DNA of 64,000 bases from NVTR01 sp036479015 (GCA_036479015.1 JAZGFB010000045.1:62001-126000), one strand, 5' to 3'; positions 26,314 to 34,795 are shown, counted from the stretch's first letter. Numbers and translations are program-made. Notes: a model not told the origin generated them from the sequence alone.

Positions 26314-27386
26314 TTGATCCTCATCCCTTCGGGATTAAACGTCATTTCAATATTCTGCCACCGGGAATATTTCTCCAGCGGTAAATCAAAGCCCTTGGCA
26401 CCACAGCGGATTATCGCGCGGCGCGCCGCTTCATAGGCCGCATTAACGGCCCGGGCTTCGCCATCTGTTGCCTCAATAAGCTTAAGCGAGTTCGCCACAA
26501 CCTTACTGCTGCGATCCAGACTAAAGCCAACCGTCACCGTTACACGTGCCGCCGCTGACCCGCCATCCACATTCCAGCATCGCCCCACGGCAACGCGGAA
26601 ACCTTCTTTTTCGCTGCCGGTAAGGGGCGGCCCGGTTGGTGTCACCGGGTCGGGCGCTGTGCTGGCGACGGCCTCGGCCACTGCGTTCTCAACCGGATCA
26701 CTTACGGGCGCGGCCACCTGAACCGGGCGCGCCGGGCGCGCCGTTGGCCGCACAGACACCACAGGTGCCGAACTTGGGGTTTCAGCCTCGGTCACAATTT
26801 CAGTTGCGGCTTCCTGTGGGGCGGTTGCCGGTGTTTGCTCGGCCACTGTATCGGCTGTTTCATCTGGCACCACCTCTGGCGCAGTAGTGTCAGCTATTTC
26901 AACGTCCGGCGCGGGCGGTGCCGCCGCAACAGGGGCCACGCGCGGTGCAGGGGCCGGGATCGGCGTGTCATCAGATGGGGCCACATCTGGCGACGTTTGC
27001 GCCTCCGGTGGGGTTTGAAGCGCTGGCGGCTGATCGCTTACATCTGTTGCCGGTTCTAATACTTCTTGGGGTGCCACCGGTGGGGTTTCTTGATCCGGGG
27101 TTTCAACCACCACGGGTTTGGGCGGCTCAGGTGCGGTTTCAGTTGCCGGCACAATGTCAGGCGCGTCATCGGGGGCCCCAGGTTCCACCGGCACGGGCGC
27201 ATCAAACGGCACAATCGGCGCGTCATTGGGCAAGCTCAGTGCGGCAAATTCCTCGCTGGAAATCAGCGACACATCAGCCGCCTGAACCGGCAACGGATCG
27301 CGTGCGGATATGAAAAAACCGCCGAACAGCGCCCATAAAATGAACGCCCCGTGGCCAAAACCGGAAATATATGCGCCCCGCGTCAT
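26310..27386 (-). CDS. tolA: Tol-Pal inner-membrane protein TolA
   Basis: 358-aa bitopic protein. A single membrane helix (about residues 8-27, FGHGAFILWALFGGFF) precedes a long Pro/Ala/Glu/Thr-rich periplasmic region (about 45-265), here mostly extended rather than the Ala/Lys-rich helix of E. coli TolA. The C-terminal globular domain (about 270-358) contains VGRCWNVD. I use the ATG at 27386, which lies 10 bases after the tolR stop and has GCAGG upstream; an in-frame ATG 57 bases earlier falls inside tolR. Function: couples TolQR energy to TolB/Pal. Confidence 0.92.
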   Translation of the reverse strand: MTRGAYISGFGHGAFILWALFGGFFISARDPLPVQAADVSLISSEEFAALSLPNDAPIVPFDAPVPVEPGAPDDAPDIVPATETAPEPPKPVVVETPDQETPPVAPQEVLEPATDVSDQPPALQTPPEAQTSPDVAPSDDTPIPAPAPRVAPVAAAPPAPDVEIADTTAPEVVPDETADTVAEQTPATAPQEAATEIVTEAETPSSAPVVSVRPTARPARPVQVAAPVSDPVENAVAEAVASTAPDPVTPTGPPLTGSEKEGFRVAVGRCWNVDGGSAAARVTVTVGFSLDRSSKVVANSLKLIEATDGEARAVNAAYEAARRAIIRCGAKGFDLPLEKYSRWQNIEMTFNPEGMRIK

Positions 27387-27396
27387 CCTGCGCCAC

Positions 27397-27876
27397 CTAA
27401 CCGTCAGACTCGTCAGACCCGTCAAAGCGGGGCCCACCGGCATCGGTCACCAGACCAATATCACGAAATCCCCCGGCATTCAGCGCGCCCATAACCTGCA
27501 TCACCCGCTCATAGGGGATCGCCCCGTCGGCGCGTAAAAACACTTTGTTATCCTTGCGCTCAACCGCAATTGCCCGCAGCTTACCGATCAGATCTTCAGG
27601 TGCGGTTTCAGTCGTTTGGATCAACAACCCACCGTCCAACGTCAGCGTGATGGTCAGCGGTTCTTCCTGCTCGGTCGCCAGCGGCGTGGCGGCAGTTTTT
27701 GGCAGCTCAACCGGCACGCCAACAGTCAAAAGCGGTGCTGCCACCATGAAGATAATCAACAAAACCAACATGACATCAACAAAGGGCGTGATGTTGATCT
27801 CTGACATCACACGCGCCTGGTTGCGTCGCCGCCCCCGGCGCCCGCCAGTGCCACCCTGAACCGCACCCCCGGCCAT
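27397..27876 (-). CDS. tolR: Tol-Pal proton-channel subunit TolR
   Basis: 159-aa ExbD/TolR-family protein. A Gly/Arg-rich cytoplasmic start is followed by SEINITPFVDVMLVLLIIFM, where the Asp in the membrane helix (PFVDV) is the proton-carrying residue, and a periplasmic domain (about 55-150). With TolQ it makes the proton-driven motor that energises TolA. Gap of one base to tolQ. Confidence 0.95.
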   Translation of the reverse strand: MAGGAVQGGTGGRRGRRRNQARVMSEINITPFVDVMLVLLIIFMVAAPLLTVGVPVELPKTAATPLATEQEEPLTITLTLDGGLLIQTTETAPEDLIGKLRAIAVERKDNKVFLRADGAIPYERVMQVMGALNAGGFRDIGLVTDAGGPRFDGSDESDG

Positions 27877-27877
27877 G

Positions 27878-28573
27878 CTAACTGTCCATCTGACGGCTTA
27901 AGATGGTGGCGAACTCATCGGCAAATGCCTCATATCCCGATACGATCCGTTCACTATCGGCCGTCAGCTTATTGTAAAATATCACCGCCGGGATCGCCGC
28001 CAATAGCCCCATGCCAGTGGCCAACAATGCCTCGGCGATGCCGGGTGCCACAACGGCCAGGTTGGTGTTTTGCTGAATGGCAATTTCCTCAAACGCGTTC
28101 TTTATGCCCCAAACGGTGCCAAACAACCCGACAAACGGCGCGGTGGAACCGACAGTTGCCAAAAACGACAAGCCGCCGTTTAGGGCTTCAACTTCCTTGG
28201 CAATTGCCACATCCATTGATCGGTCAATGCGCGACTGCCCACCAGCGATCAACCCGCCATCATCGCGGTGGCTGCGCCGCCATTCCAGCATACCGGCGGC
28301 AAATATGGTTTCAGACGGACCAGTGGGGTTGGCCCCAATTTTGTCATACAGCTCATCCAGGGGCTCACCCGACCAAAAGGCCGCGTCAAAATCGCCCGAG
28401 GCCGTCCGCGCGCGGCGGTAATTCAAATGTTTCTGAATGATGATCGACCACGACCAGAAAGACGCGATGACCAGCATGATCAACACCAGCTTTACTGTCA
28501 GCGTGGCACGTAAAAACAGCGCCAGAAAAGAGAAATCAATCTCCTGCGCTATCGCAAGGGTTTCGGTTTCCAT
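27878..28573 (-). CDS. tolQ: Tol-Pal proton-channel subunit TolQ
   Basis: 231-aa MotA/TolQ/ExbB-family membrane protein with helices near 18-40, 130-155 and 170-195 and the signature FVGLFGTVWGIKNAFEEIA. The conserved Thr/Gly positions of the channel (STAPFVGLFGTV) are visible. It is preceded by a 113-base gap after ybgC, which might hold a secondary promoter. Confidence 0.95.
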   Translation of the reverse strand: METETLAIAQEIDFSFLALFLRATLTVKLVLIMLVIASFWSWSIIIQKHLNYRRARTASGDFDAAFWSGEPLDELYDKIGANPTGPSETIFAAGMLEWRRSHRDDGGLIAGGQSRIDRSMDVAIAKEVEALNGGLSFLATVGSTAPFVGLFGTVWGIKNAFEEIAIQQNTNLAVVAPGIAEALLATGMGLLAAIPAVIFYNKLTADSERIVSGYEAFADEFATILSRQMDS

Positions 28574-28686
28574 ATTACCTGCTCATTTTGGGGCCACCTT
28601 ATGGCGGCTCTGATTGACATGGTAACTATCGCAAGTTGGCGACGATTGCCAACACATCTGCGTCATTGCAGGCACCCAATGGCGAT

Positions 28687-29076
28687 CTATTGCAAAAGTA
28701 AGCGAATTTCTGCTGGCATCCGGGTGGGGGTGCCGCTGTCGGTCAAGGCAACCAGTGTCACCACAGCGCTGAACAGCACCACGCCCGCGCGCGTCACATC
28801 CTGGTGCAGAACCAACCGGGCACCGCTCACCGCTTGAACAATTGTCTGCACTTCCAGCTCATCGTCAAACCGCGCCGGTTGCAGATAATCTGCCTCAACC
28901 CGGCGCACGGCAATGACAATGCCTTGCTCTGCATGCAGCGCCTTTTGATCAAAGCCCAGCTCGCGGACAAACTCAGAACGCGCCCGCTCAATGAATTTCA
29001 GGTAATTGGCATAATAGACAATCCCCGCCAGGTCGGTGTCTTCATAATAGATACGCAATTGAAACCTGTGCATCAT
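28687..29076 (-). CDS. ybgC: acyl-CoA thioesterase YbgC
   Basis: 129-aa hot-dog-fold thioesterase associated with tol-pal. The family motif YEDTDLAGIVYYANYLKFIERAR (here YEDTDLAGIVYY plus KFIERAR) carries the catalytic Asp. It hydrolyses acyl-CoA or acyl-ACP and is thought to interact with phospholipid-synthesis enzymes at the cell pole. Two consecutive ATGs begin the gene; the first overlaps the stop of the upstream gene (ATGA). Confidence 0.94.
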   Translation of the reverse strand: MMHRFQLRIYYEDTDLAGIVYYANYLKFIERARSEFVRELGFDQKALHAEQGIVIAVRRVEADYLQPARFDDELEVQTIVQAVSGARLVLHQDVTRAGVVLFSAVVTLVALTDSGTPTRMPAEIRLLLQ

Positions 29077-29744
29077 GCCCCCATCCGCGCAAATACCCGC
29101 AACGCATGGCTGGCATCGACACTGGCCCCCGGCAAAACCGGGTCATAGGCGGCCCGGATCAGCCCCGCTATTTCCGGGCGCAACACCGCCACCCCATGCG
29201 CCATAGCCAAGGGCGAAGCCTGGGCAAACGCCGCTGCCCCCCACAACAATATGACCTGCACCGCCTGAGCCAGCGCCAGATCTTCTGCCGCCATATCCGT
29301 CAGGGCATCCCCCATCCGCAAAAACACAAACGCCGCCCGGATCGTTCCGTCCGCCTCAAAGCGAAACATCCGGTACTGGCTGGCGTTTTCCGATTTCAAG
29401 CGCGTCAGCAGCCCGCCCAATTCGGGCACCAAGCCATCCAAATCAGGCACTGCCGCCAATTCATCCCAATCAGCCACAAAAAACAGCATCAGATTGGCGC
29501 CCATTTCAACGTCAGTCTCGCCAATCCCCTGCCCGCTTAGGCTGACAACAGCCTCAATCGCGCCCTTAACAACGGCCAATGTGGCATCATCCACACCAAA
29601 CACCACCGGCACAATTGCGCGGCCCCAACGGGCAAACCGATAGCCGCCATCGACATCCAAAAAATGCGCCGCCACCGCTTCAGGCGTCATCTGTCGCACC
29701 GTTTTCTTCTTTTCATAAATATCCCCGCCGGAGGCATCCATCAT
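29073..29744 (-). CDS. unknown protein between ruvB and ybgC
   Basis: 223-aa soluble protein with no motif I recognise. The frame is clearly real: it overlaps both ruvB (ATGA) and ybgC (ATGA), so it is translationally coupled in the ruv-tol block. The composition is Ala/Leu/Asp-rich with likely alpha helices. No signal peptide or membrane segment is convincing (one mildly hydrophobic stretch, VQVILLWGAAAFAQA). Its first codons, giving DASGGDIYEKKK, coincide with a dispersed repeat motif (29717-29737), so the N-terminus may be repeat-derived. A role in DNA repair or the envelope cannot be decided from sequence. Confidence 0.75.
   Translation of the reverse strand: MMDASGGDIYEKKKTVRQMTPEAVAAHFLDVDGGYRFARWGRAIVPVVFGVDDATLAVVKGAIEAVVSLSGQGIGETDVEMGANLMLFFVADWDELAAVPDLDGLVPELGGLLTRLKSENASQYRMFRFEADGTIRAAFVFLRMGDALTDMAAEDLALAQAVQVILLWGAAAFAQASPLAMAHGVAVLRPEIAGLIRAAYDPVLPGASVDASHALRVFARMGA
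29717..29737. repeat. AAATATCCCCGCCGGAGGCAT motif copy inside a gene start
   Basis: A 21-base copy of the left half of the dispersed composite repeat seen at 60816-60857. Here it lies within the first codons of the unknown gene between ruvB and ybgC, read on the minus strand as the peptide ASGGDIY. Nineteen of its bases are shared with the intergenic copy at 60819-60837; no palindrome accompanies it. Confidence 0.55.
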
Positions 29745-30769
29745 TTGCCAAACAATTCACTTTGAATGGCAGGCTCAGGTGCCGCCATCCCCAAATGCAC
29801 CCAGGCCTTGGCCGCCAACATCCGCCCGCGCGGGGTACGTTGGATCAAGCCCTGCTGCAACAGGAACGGCTCTATCACCTCTTCCAGAGAATCCCGGCTT
29901 TCCGACAAAGCCGCGCACATGGTTTCAATACCCACAGGGCCACCTGCATAGTTTTCCGCAATCAGCCGTAAATACCGCCGATCGGCGCCATCCAGCCCCA
30001 GATGATCCACCCCAAGCCGGGTCAGCGCGCCGTCAGCAACACCCCGGGTCACCCGCCCGTCACCTTCCACCAGTGCAAAATCCACCACCCGGCGCAACAA
30101 TCGCCCGGCAATGCGCGGCGTGCCCCTTGCCCGGCGGGCAATTTCCAACGCGCCGTCCGGATCAGTGGCAATCCCCATAAGGCGTGCGCCACGGGTCACG
30201 ATCTCATGCAATTCCTCAACCGTATAAAACTGCAACCGCGTTGGTATTCCGAACCGATCGCGCAGCGGTGTGGTCAACAGCCCCAGCCGGGTGGTTGCCC
30301 CCACCAGCGTAAAGGGCTGCAATTCAATGCGCACCGTGCGCGCCGCCGGGCCTTCACCGATCACCAGATCCAGCTCAAAATCTTCCAGCGCCGGGTACAG
30401 CACTTCTTCCACCACCGGGTTCAGCCGGTGAATTTCATCAATGAACAACACATCGCGGGCTTCCAGATTGGTCAGGATCGCCGCCAGATCACCGGGTTTG
30501 GCCAGAACCGGGCCGGACGTCATGCGAAAATTCACCCCCAGCTCGCGCGCCATGATCTGTGCCAATGTGGTTTTGCCCAAACCGGGGGGGCCGTGAAACA
30601 GGGTGTGATCCATGGCTTCACCACGCATCCGCGCACTTTGGATGAACACTTTTAGATTGGCGCGCAGTTCCTGCTGACCAATGAAATCATCCAGCGCCTG
30701 GGGGCGCAACGCCCGGTCGGCGTCACCTGGGCGGGGCTCTGGGCGCATATCTGGGTCCGGCTCGTTCAT
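29741..30769 (-). CDS. ruvB: Holliday junction helicase RuvB
   Basis: 342-aa AAA+ motor that drives branch migration with RuvA. Walker A GPPGLGKT (60-67), Walker B VLFIDEIHRL (about 109-118), and the TLVGATTRLG segment holding the sensor/Arg-finger region are intact, and the C-terminal winged helix (RTPRGR) is present. It sits 3 bases after ruvA. Confidence 0.97.
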   Translation of the reverse strand: MNEPDPDMRPEPRPGDADRALRPQALDDFIGQQELRANLKVFIQSARMRGEAMDHTLFHGPPGLGKTTLAQIMARELGVNFRMTSGPVLAKPGDLAAILTNLEARDVLFIDEIHRLNPVVEEVLYPALEDFELDLVIGEGPAARTVRIELQPFTLVGATTRLGLLTTPLRDRFGIPTRLQFYTVEELHEIVTRGARLMGIATDPDGALEIARRARGTPRIAGRLLRRVVDFALVEGDGRVTRGVADGALTRLGVDHLGLDGADRRYLRLIAENYAGGPVGIETMCAALSESRDSLEEVIEPFLLQQGLIQRTPRGRMLAAKAWVHLGMAAPEPAIQSELFGK

Positions 30770-30772
30770 CGT

Positions 30773-31438
30773 CTAGCCTTTCGGTGCCAGCAGCTTAAGC
30801 GCCGCCCGGATCAACGTAGCAGCATCGGCATCGGGGGCCTCACCCGCCGCCTGGGCCACGGCCCCGGCTGCATCACCGGGACCATAGCCCAGGTTTTGCA
30901 AGGCTGACAGGGCATCCGCCTGGGCGCTGGGGCTGGACCCCGCCGCAGGGGCTGCCACTTCTATCACCGGGTTTTCGTCGACTTCGTCGCCGACCGGCGC
31001 GCCAGCTGGCGCTGCCGCGCCGCCCATAGCCATCACGGCTGGTGCTTTATCTTTCAGCTCATTCACCACCCGTTGCGCAATTTTCGGGCCCACGCCCTGC
31101 GCCGCTTTCACCGCATTCCAATCGCCCAGCGCAATGGCACGCGACACGCCGTCCGGCCCCAGCGCACTTAGGATCGCCATGGACGCCTTAGCACCAATGC
31201 CCTGCACCCCGATCAGCAACCGGTGCCATTCCTTTTCCACCAGCGTGGTAAAGCCGAACAGTTGCAGATTGTCTTCACGCACCAGCAATTCAGTATACAG
31301 CGCCAGGGCTTCGCCGGGCCCCGGCAATCCGGCCATGGTGCGCTGGGAAACATAGACCAAATAGCCGACCCCGCGCACATCAATCAGCACATGGTCGCTG
31401 CCCTTATAATCGATCCGCCCTGCCACTTTGCCGATCAT
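30773..31438 (-). CDS. ruvA: Holliday junction protein RuvA
   Basis: 221-aa junction-binding protein: OB-fold start MIGKVAGRIDYKGSDHVLIDVRGVGY, two HhH motifs (GVQGIGAKASMAILS and AAQGVGPKIAQRVV), and a C-terminal RuvB-binding domain after an acidic/Ala-rich linker. The linker is somewhat longer than in E. coli RuvA (203 aa). The ATG at 31438 overlaps the ruvC stop (ATGA); longer in-frame starts lie inside ruvC. Confidence 0.95.
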   Translation of the reverse strand: MIGKVAGRIDYKGSDHVLIDVRGVGYLVYVSQRTMAGLPGPGEALALYTELLVREDNLQLFGFTTLVEKEWHRLLIGVQGIGAKASMAILSALGPDGVSRAIALGDWNAVKAAQGVGPKIAQRVVNELKDKAPAVMAMGGAAAPAGAPVGDEVDENPVIEVAAPAAGSSPSAQADALSALQNLGYGPGDAAGAVAQAAGEAPDADAATLIRAALKLLAPKG

Positions 31439-31941
31439 GCGCTTGCCCGCCTGAGTGCTGCTTCCAGCCGTCCGGCAGATTGCGCGTGGTGGGAATGGCA
31501 AATTGCAATCGCCAGCGCATCCGCCGCATCCGGCCCGGCAATATCAACCCCGGGCAATTGCAACCGCACCATATGTTCGACTTGCCGCTTATCGGCATGG
31601 CCCACACCAACAACGGCCTTTTTCACGGTGTTGGGGGCGTATTCGCCCACCGGCAACCCAGCCTGCGCGGGCACAAGCATAGCGATGCCGCGCGCCTGCC
31701 CCAGCTTAAGCGTTCCGGCCCCGTCCTTATTGACGAATGTTTGCTCAACAGCCGCCGATTGTGGCCGGTATCGAACCACAATTTCTGACAATTGGTTAAA
31801 CAGGCTCAGCAACCGCTCTGCCAAATTATCACCGTCAGACTTACACACGCCATTGGCCACATGGGCCAACCGCGCGCCGTCAACGTCAATGATGCCCCAG
31901 CCCATATTGCGAAGCCCGGGATCGATCCCCAAAACGCGCAT
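31435..31941 (-). CDS. ruvC: Holliday junction resolvase RuvC
   Basis: 168-aa endonuclease that cuts Holliday junctions. The four catalytic acidic residues fall at the canonical positions D7 (GIDPG), E66 (VEQTF), D138 and D141 (GPDAAD). I use the ATG at 31941, preceded by AGGGA; an in-frame ATG eleven codons upstream gives an unlike extension. It is the first gene of the ruvC-ruvA-ruvB to ftsH run. Confidence 0.96.
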   Translation of the reverse strand: MRVLGIDPGLRNMGWGIIDVDGARLAHVANGVCKSDGDNLAERLLSLFNQLSEIVVRYRPQSAAVEQTFVNKDGAGTLKLGQARGIAMLVPAQAGLPVGEYAPNTVKKAVVGVGHADKRQVEHMVRLQLPGVDIAGPDAADALAIAICHSHHAQSAGRLEAALRRASA

Positions 31942-32261
31942 GATTTTCCCTGCTCTTGTTGTTTTTTTCAGCAATTAGCACGAAACGCGAACATCCGCCA
32001 GAACATCTTATGCGCCCCCCGTGCACAGCACTTGATACTCAAGCGATAATAAATTGCCTAATTTCGCCGTTTTTTGATCTAAAAACGACATTTCAAAGTG
32101 GTGTTTTTCCCTTATTAACCAAAGCCTTACCGACAACTTTCCGCTATGCAAAAATTGCATATGAGCCTTGCAAAAATAATGACTTGTCGGGGGGATATAC
32201 CGGGCATAAGTGGGCAATTGAGACGCAATAGTGCGCCTGACATATTTTAAGGATCACCATA

Positions 32262-32453
32262 ATGGCACATATTCAAACAACCGGCCCTATTGCATTTGGC
32301 GCGCGCTTTAGCACCCGCCTGACAGCTGCATTTTCTACACTTTCCTTGCGTAATGACCTGCGCGCGACGCGCAAATCCCTTGGCCAGCTCTCGGACCATC
32401 AGTTGCAGGATATCGGCCTGTTGCGCAGCGACATAAACCAGATCACCCGCTAG
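32262..32453 (+). CDS. DUF1127 small protein
   Basis: 63-aa protein. The C-terminal half, RNDLRATRKSLGQLSDHQLQDIGLLRSDI (cited by its parts RNDLRATRKSLGQLSD and LQDIGLLRSDI), is a DUF1127 domain, an Arg-rich helix pair found in many alphaproteobacterial small proteins. Some DUF1127 proteins bind RNA or affect phosphate and carbon metabolism and small-RNA turnover; the role of this one is unknown. TAAGGATCACC upstream is a good ribosome binding site. A 230-base leader region precedes it. Confidence 0.85.
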   Translation: MAHIQTTGPIAFGARFSTRLTAAFSTLSLRNDLRATRKSLGQLSDHQLQDIGLLRSDINQITR

Positions 32454-32530
32454 GCCTGAAATAGGCTATATCGGGTTAAGCGGCTTCATTCGCGGCCCAA
32501 TTTTGGCGCATAACTGTATGTTCCAGCCCG

Positions 32531-32566
32531 TCCCAACCCGATCCTGCACCAAGGATCGGGTTGGGA
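32531..32566. repeat. perfect 15-bp inverted repeat
   Basis: TCCCAACCCGATCCT and AGGATCGGGTTGGGA are exact reverse complements separated by GCACCA. No T-run follows on either side, so it is not a simple intrinsic terminator. It begins 78 bases after the DUF1127 stop and could stabilise that mRNA's 3' end or be a REP-type element. Confidence 0.7.
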
Positions 32567-32608
32567 ACACAATTCCAGATGAAATCTGGTTGGCTATCAT
32601 TTTTCCAC

Positions 32609-32650
32609 AAATATCTCCGCCAGATTCAACCGATTTTTCGCAGAAAAATC
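32609..32650. repeat. dispersed composite repeat, copy 1
   Basis: AAATATCTCCGCC followed by the 19-bp palindrome GATTTTTCGCAGAAAAATC at 32632-32650. It lies between the 3' ends of convergent genes, as do the two other copies in the window. Confidence 0.7.
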
Positions 32651-32720
32651 GCCCGCGACACGGCGCAGCCGTGGCGCAGCACCTAGCGTCAAGATCCAAA
32701 AAACCCGCCGACCCCATAGC

Positions 32721-32747
32721 AAAAAGGGCCCCCCTCGCAGGGAACCC
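32721..32747 (-). terminator. probable terminator of the 33.1-kb small membrane gene
   Basis: Read on the minus strand, GGGTTCCCT and AGGGGGGCCC pair imperfectly (two G-T pairs, one bulge) and are followed by TTTTT. It lies 38 bases after the gene's stop codon. Confidence 0.55.
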
Positions 32748-32784
32748 AATTTACTTACCTTATCGAAACGTCGTCAGAGAAATT

Positions 32785-33132
32785 CTAATCCGCAGCTTTA
32801 CCCATCGCATTTGCAAAGGCGACGGTAATGGGATCCGCCGTCATAGCATAGGCACCTAACTGCGCGGTAATAGATCCGTTTTGCAATGCCACAACGCGCG
32901 CCTGATATGCCTCTGCACCAATCTGGGCGTGCAGAAATATTTTAAACGCCATCATCACAATGATTACATAAGCAACACCGCGCCACGTAAAACGCAGGTC
33001 TGTCCGGACCGGGCGCGCAATCAGCAGCCCATCGTGGTTCATTGAAGTGACGAAGCCTTTTGCAAGTTTACGGTGGTTGTGATCAATGCGTCGCAGCCGT
33101 TGTCCAAATTGCATTTGTTTAGCGTCAGTCAT
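32785..33132 (-). CDS. unknown single-pass membrane protein
   Basis: 115-aa protein with one membrane helix (about residues 51-68, GVAYVIIVMMAFKIFLHA), a positively charged N-terminus (inside) and an Ala-rich tail ending TVAFANAMGKAAD. GAGG stands 7 bases before the ATG, and a terminator-like hairpin follows the stop, so the gene looks real. The reading resembles conserved hypothetical proteins of Rhodobacterales. No function can be given. Confidence 0.72.
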   Translation of the reverse strand: MTDAKQMQFGQRLRRIDHNHRKLAKGFVTSMNHDGLLIARPVRTDLRFTWRGVAYVIIVMMAFKIFLHAQIGAEAYQARVVALQNGSITAQLGAYAMTADPITVAFANAMGKAAD

Positions 33133-33233
33133 TGTAACCTCATTATGCTCTTAATTATTGCCTGTGGCTGAAACATCGCCTGTTAATGGGGTACAATTAA
33201 GGCAAGCGCCCAAAAATAGCCATATTTTAAGGG

Positions 33234-34109
33234 CTATAGGCGGTTTTTCTCCAAAATCAGGGTCGACCAGTCTACAATGTCTGTGCGCTCCCAAAGATTG
33301 TATCCGTTTGCCGCATAAACCGCCACAATCTCGTCCGCCTGTGTCGTCAAAATGCCTGAAAGAATCACTTTCCCAGCCGGTGTGCTGGCCTCGGCCATCC
33401 CCGGTGCCAGATCAATCAGTGGCCCCTTCAGTATATTTGCGAAAATCAAATCAAAGGGGGCAGCCCCGGCAAGGTCAGGGTGGTCAAACCCGGCCGCTGC
33501 CACACATGTCACCCGATCCGCCAATCCATTGGCCGCCAAATTGGCCCGTGCAACATCCACCGCCACCTGATCAATATCGCTGGCAATCACCCCAGCGTCA
33601 AAACTATGGGCCGCAGCCATCGCCAACACAGCCGTACCACACCCGATATCCGCCACCGAGCGCGCCACAAAACCGCTGTCCAACAACCGATCCAGCGCCT
33701 GCAAACACCCAAGCGTGGTCCCGTGATGCCCGGTGCCAAAGGCCATCGCCGCCTCGATCAGCAGACCTGTTGATGTGGCCGGCAGCTTATCGGCATCATG
33801 GCTGCCATAAACAAAAAAGCGCCCCGCCTGAACCGGCGACAACTCCCGGCGCACATGCGACACCCAGTCAGTTTCCGGCAATTCCGATATTACAAAGGGC
33901 TTCGCCTCAAACGCCATGGCCAACACCAGCAGCCCGGCCAGCTCAGGTGCCTCGGTGAAATAGCCACCCACCTCCCAGCGCCCTGATCCGTCCTCCATAT
34001 CAATAACCCCAACCCCCATCGGTTCAGGTGTCAGCCGCTCAAGCGCCAGGCCCAGCTTTTCAGCCGCCGCGCGCCCGTCAAGCGTGGTAAAAGCAGTAAA
34101 TGTTGGCAT
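33234..34109 (-). CDS. prmA: ribosomal protein L11 methyltransferase
   Basis: 291-aa SAM-dependent methyltransferase. The C-terminal Rossmann fold has VADIGCGTAVLAMAA (motif I), and the catalytic segment FGTGHHGTT and FANILKGPL are PrmA hallmarks. It tri-methylates L11 at several residues. The ATG at 34109 has GGGGGA upstream; an in-frame start 93 bases earlier overlaps the neighbouring msrA coding region and is rejected. Confidence 0.92.
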   Translation of the reverse strand: MPTFTAFTTLDGRAAAEKLGLALERLTPEPMGVGVIDMEDGSGRWEVGGYFTEAPELAGLLVLAMAFEAKPFVISELPETDWVSHVRRELSPVQAGRFFVYGSHDADKLPATSTGLLIEAAMAFGTGHHGTTLGCLQALDRLLDSGFVARSVADIGCGTAVLAMAAAHSFDAGVIASDIDQVAVDVARANLAANGLADRVTCVAAAGFDHPDLAGAAPFDLIFANILKGPLIDLAPGMAEASTPAGKVILSGILTTQADEIVAVYAANGYNLWERTDIVDWSTLILEKNRL

Positions 34110-34147
34110 TATTTCCCCCGGTTCGGTGATCAAAACAGTGCCGCCCC

Positions 34148-34795
34148 TTAGGCGGTGCCGACCCCTATCGGACAACTGACCCCGGTGCCACCCAATCCAC
34201 AATATCCGCCAGGGTTTTTCGCCAGATACTGCTGGTGGGCCGCTTCGGCATGGTAAAATACCGGTGCGGGCAGAATTTCGGTGGTGATCAACCCGATCCC
34301 CGCGGCTGACAACCTGCCATTATACAGATCCCGGCTTGCCGCTGCCGCCAACGCCTGATCTTCGCCATAGGTATAGATACCACTGCGGTACTGCGTGCCC
34401 CGGTCATTGCCCTGGCCCATGCCCTGGGTTGGGTCATGGCCTTGCCAAAACGCCTTTAGCAGCGCGCCATAACTGATCACTGCCGGGTCAAACACCAGAT
34501 GCACCACCTCATTATGCCCGGTCTGCCCGGTGCACAGCTCCTGATAGGTAGGATTGGGTGTAAAACCGGCACTGTATCCCACACGGGTCATCCAGATACC
34601 GTCCAACTGCCAAAAAATCCGCTCAACGCCCCAAAAACAGCCCATGCCAAACATGGCCTGATCCATGCCCTGTGGGATATCGCCGTTCAGGGGGCGGTTA
34701 AAAACAAAGTGCTGCTCAGCTGTGGCAATGGCATCGCCGCGCCCGGCCAATGCGTTTGTCGCCGTTACCCTGTCAGTTTTGCTAAATCCAAACAT
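34148..34795 (-). CDS. msrA: peptide-methionine (S)-S-oxide reductase
   Basis: 215-aa enzyme that reduces methionine-S-sulfoxide in proteins. The catalytic Cys is C53 in FGMGCFWGVERIFW; DPTQGMGQGNDRGTQYRSGIY is the second signature. Two further cysteines near the C-terminus (GGYCGLGGTGVSC) probably act in thioredoxin recycling. It stands 38 bases upstream of prmA on the same strand. Confidence 0.95.
   Translation of the reverse strand: MFGFSKTDRVTATNALAGRGDAIATAEQHFVFNRPLNGDIPQGMDQAMFGMGCFWGVERIFWQLDGIWMTRVGYSAGFTPNPTYQELCTGQTGHNEVVHLVFDPAVISYGALLKAFWQGHDPTQGMGQGNDRGTQYRSGIYTYGEDQALAAAASRDLYNGRLSAAGIGLITTEILPAPVFYHAEAAHQQYLAKNPGGYCGLGGTGVSCPIGVGTA

Larger units (their letters stand above)
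32454..32784. other. 331-bp convergent intergenic region rich in hairpins
   Basis: No gene is visible. It holds a perfect 15-bp-stem hairpin (32531-32566), the dispersed AAATATCTCCGCC/19-bp palindrome element (32609-32650) and a likely terminator of the minus-strand gene (32721-32747). A small regulatory RNA or the 3' untranslated part of the DUF1127 transcript is possible. Confidence 0.55.

Noticed and set aside
32120..32140. TTAACCAAAGCCTTACC as a CtrA-type site before the DUF1127 gene
   Set aside because: The spacing is 8 instead of 7 and the second half-site is TTAC rather than TTAA; too weak. A similar TTAACCAC before 55131 was dropped for the same reason.
33158..33958. 266-aa plus-strand frame opposite prmA
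   Set aside because: Pro/Ser-rich composition with no motif; the minus strand carries a complete L11 methyltransferase.
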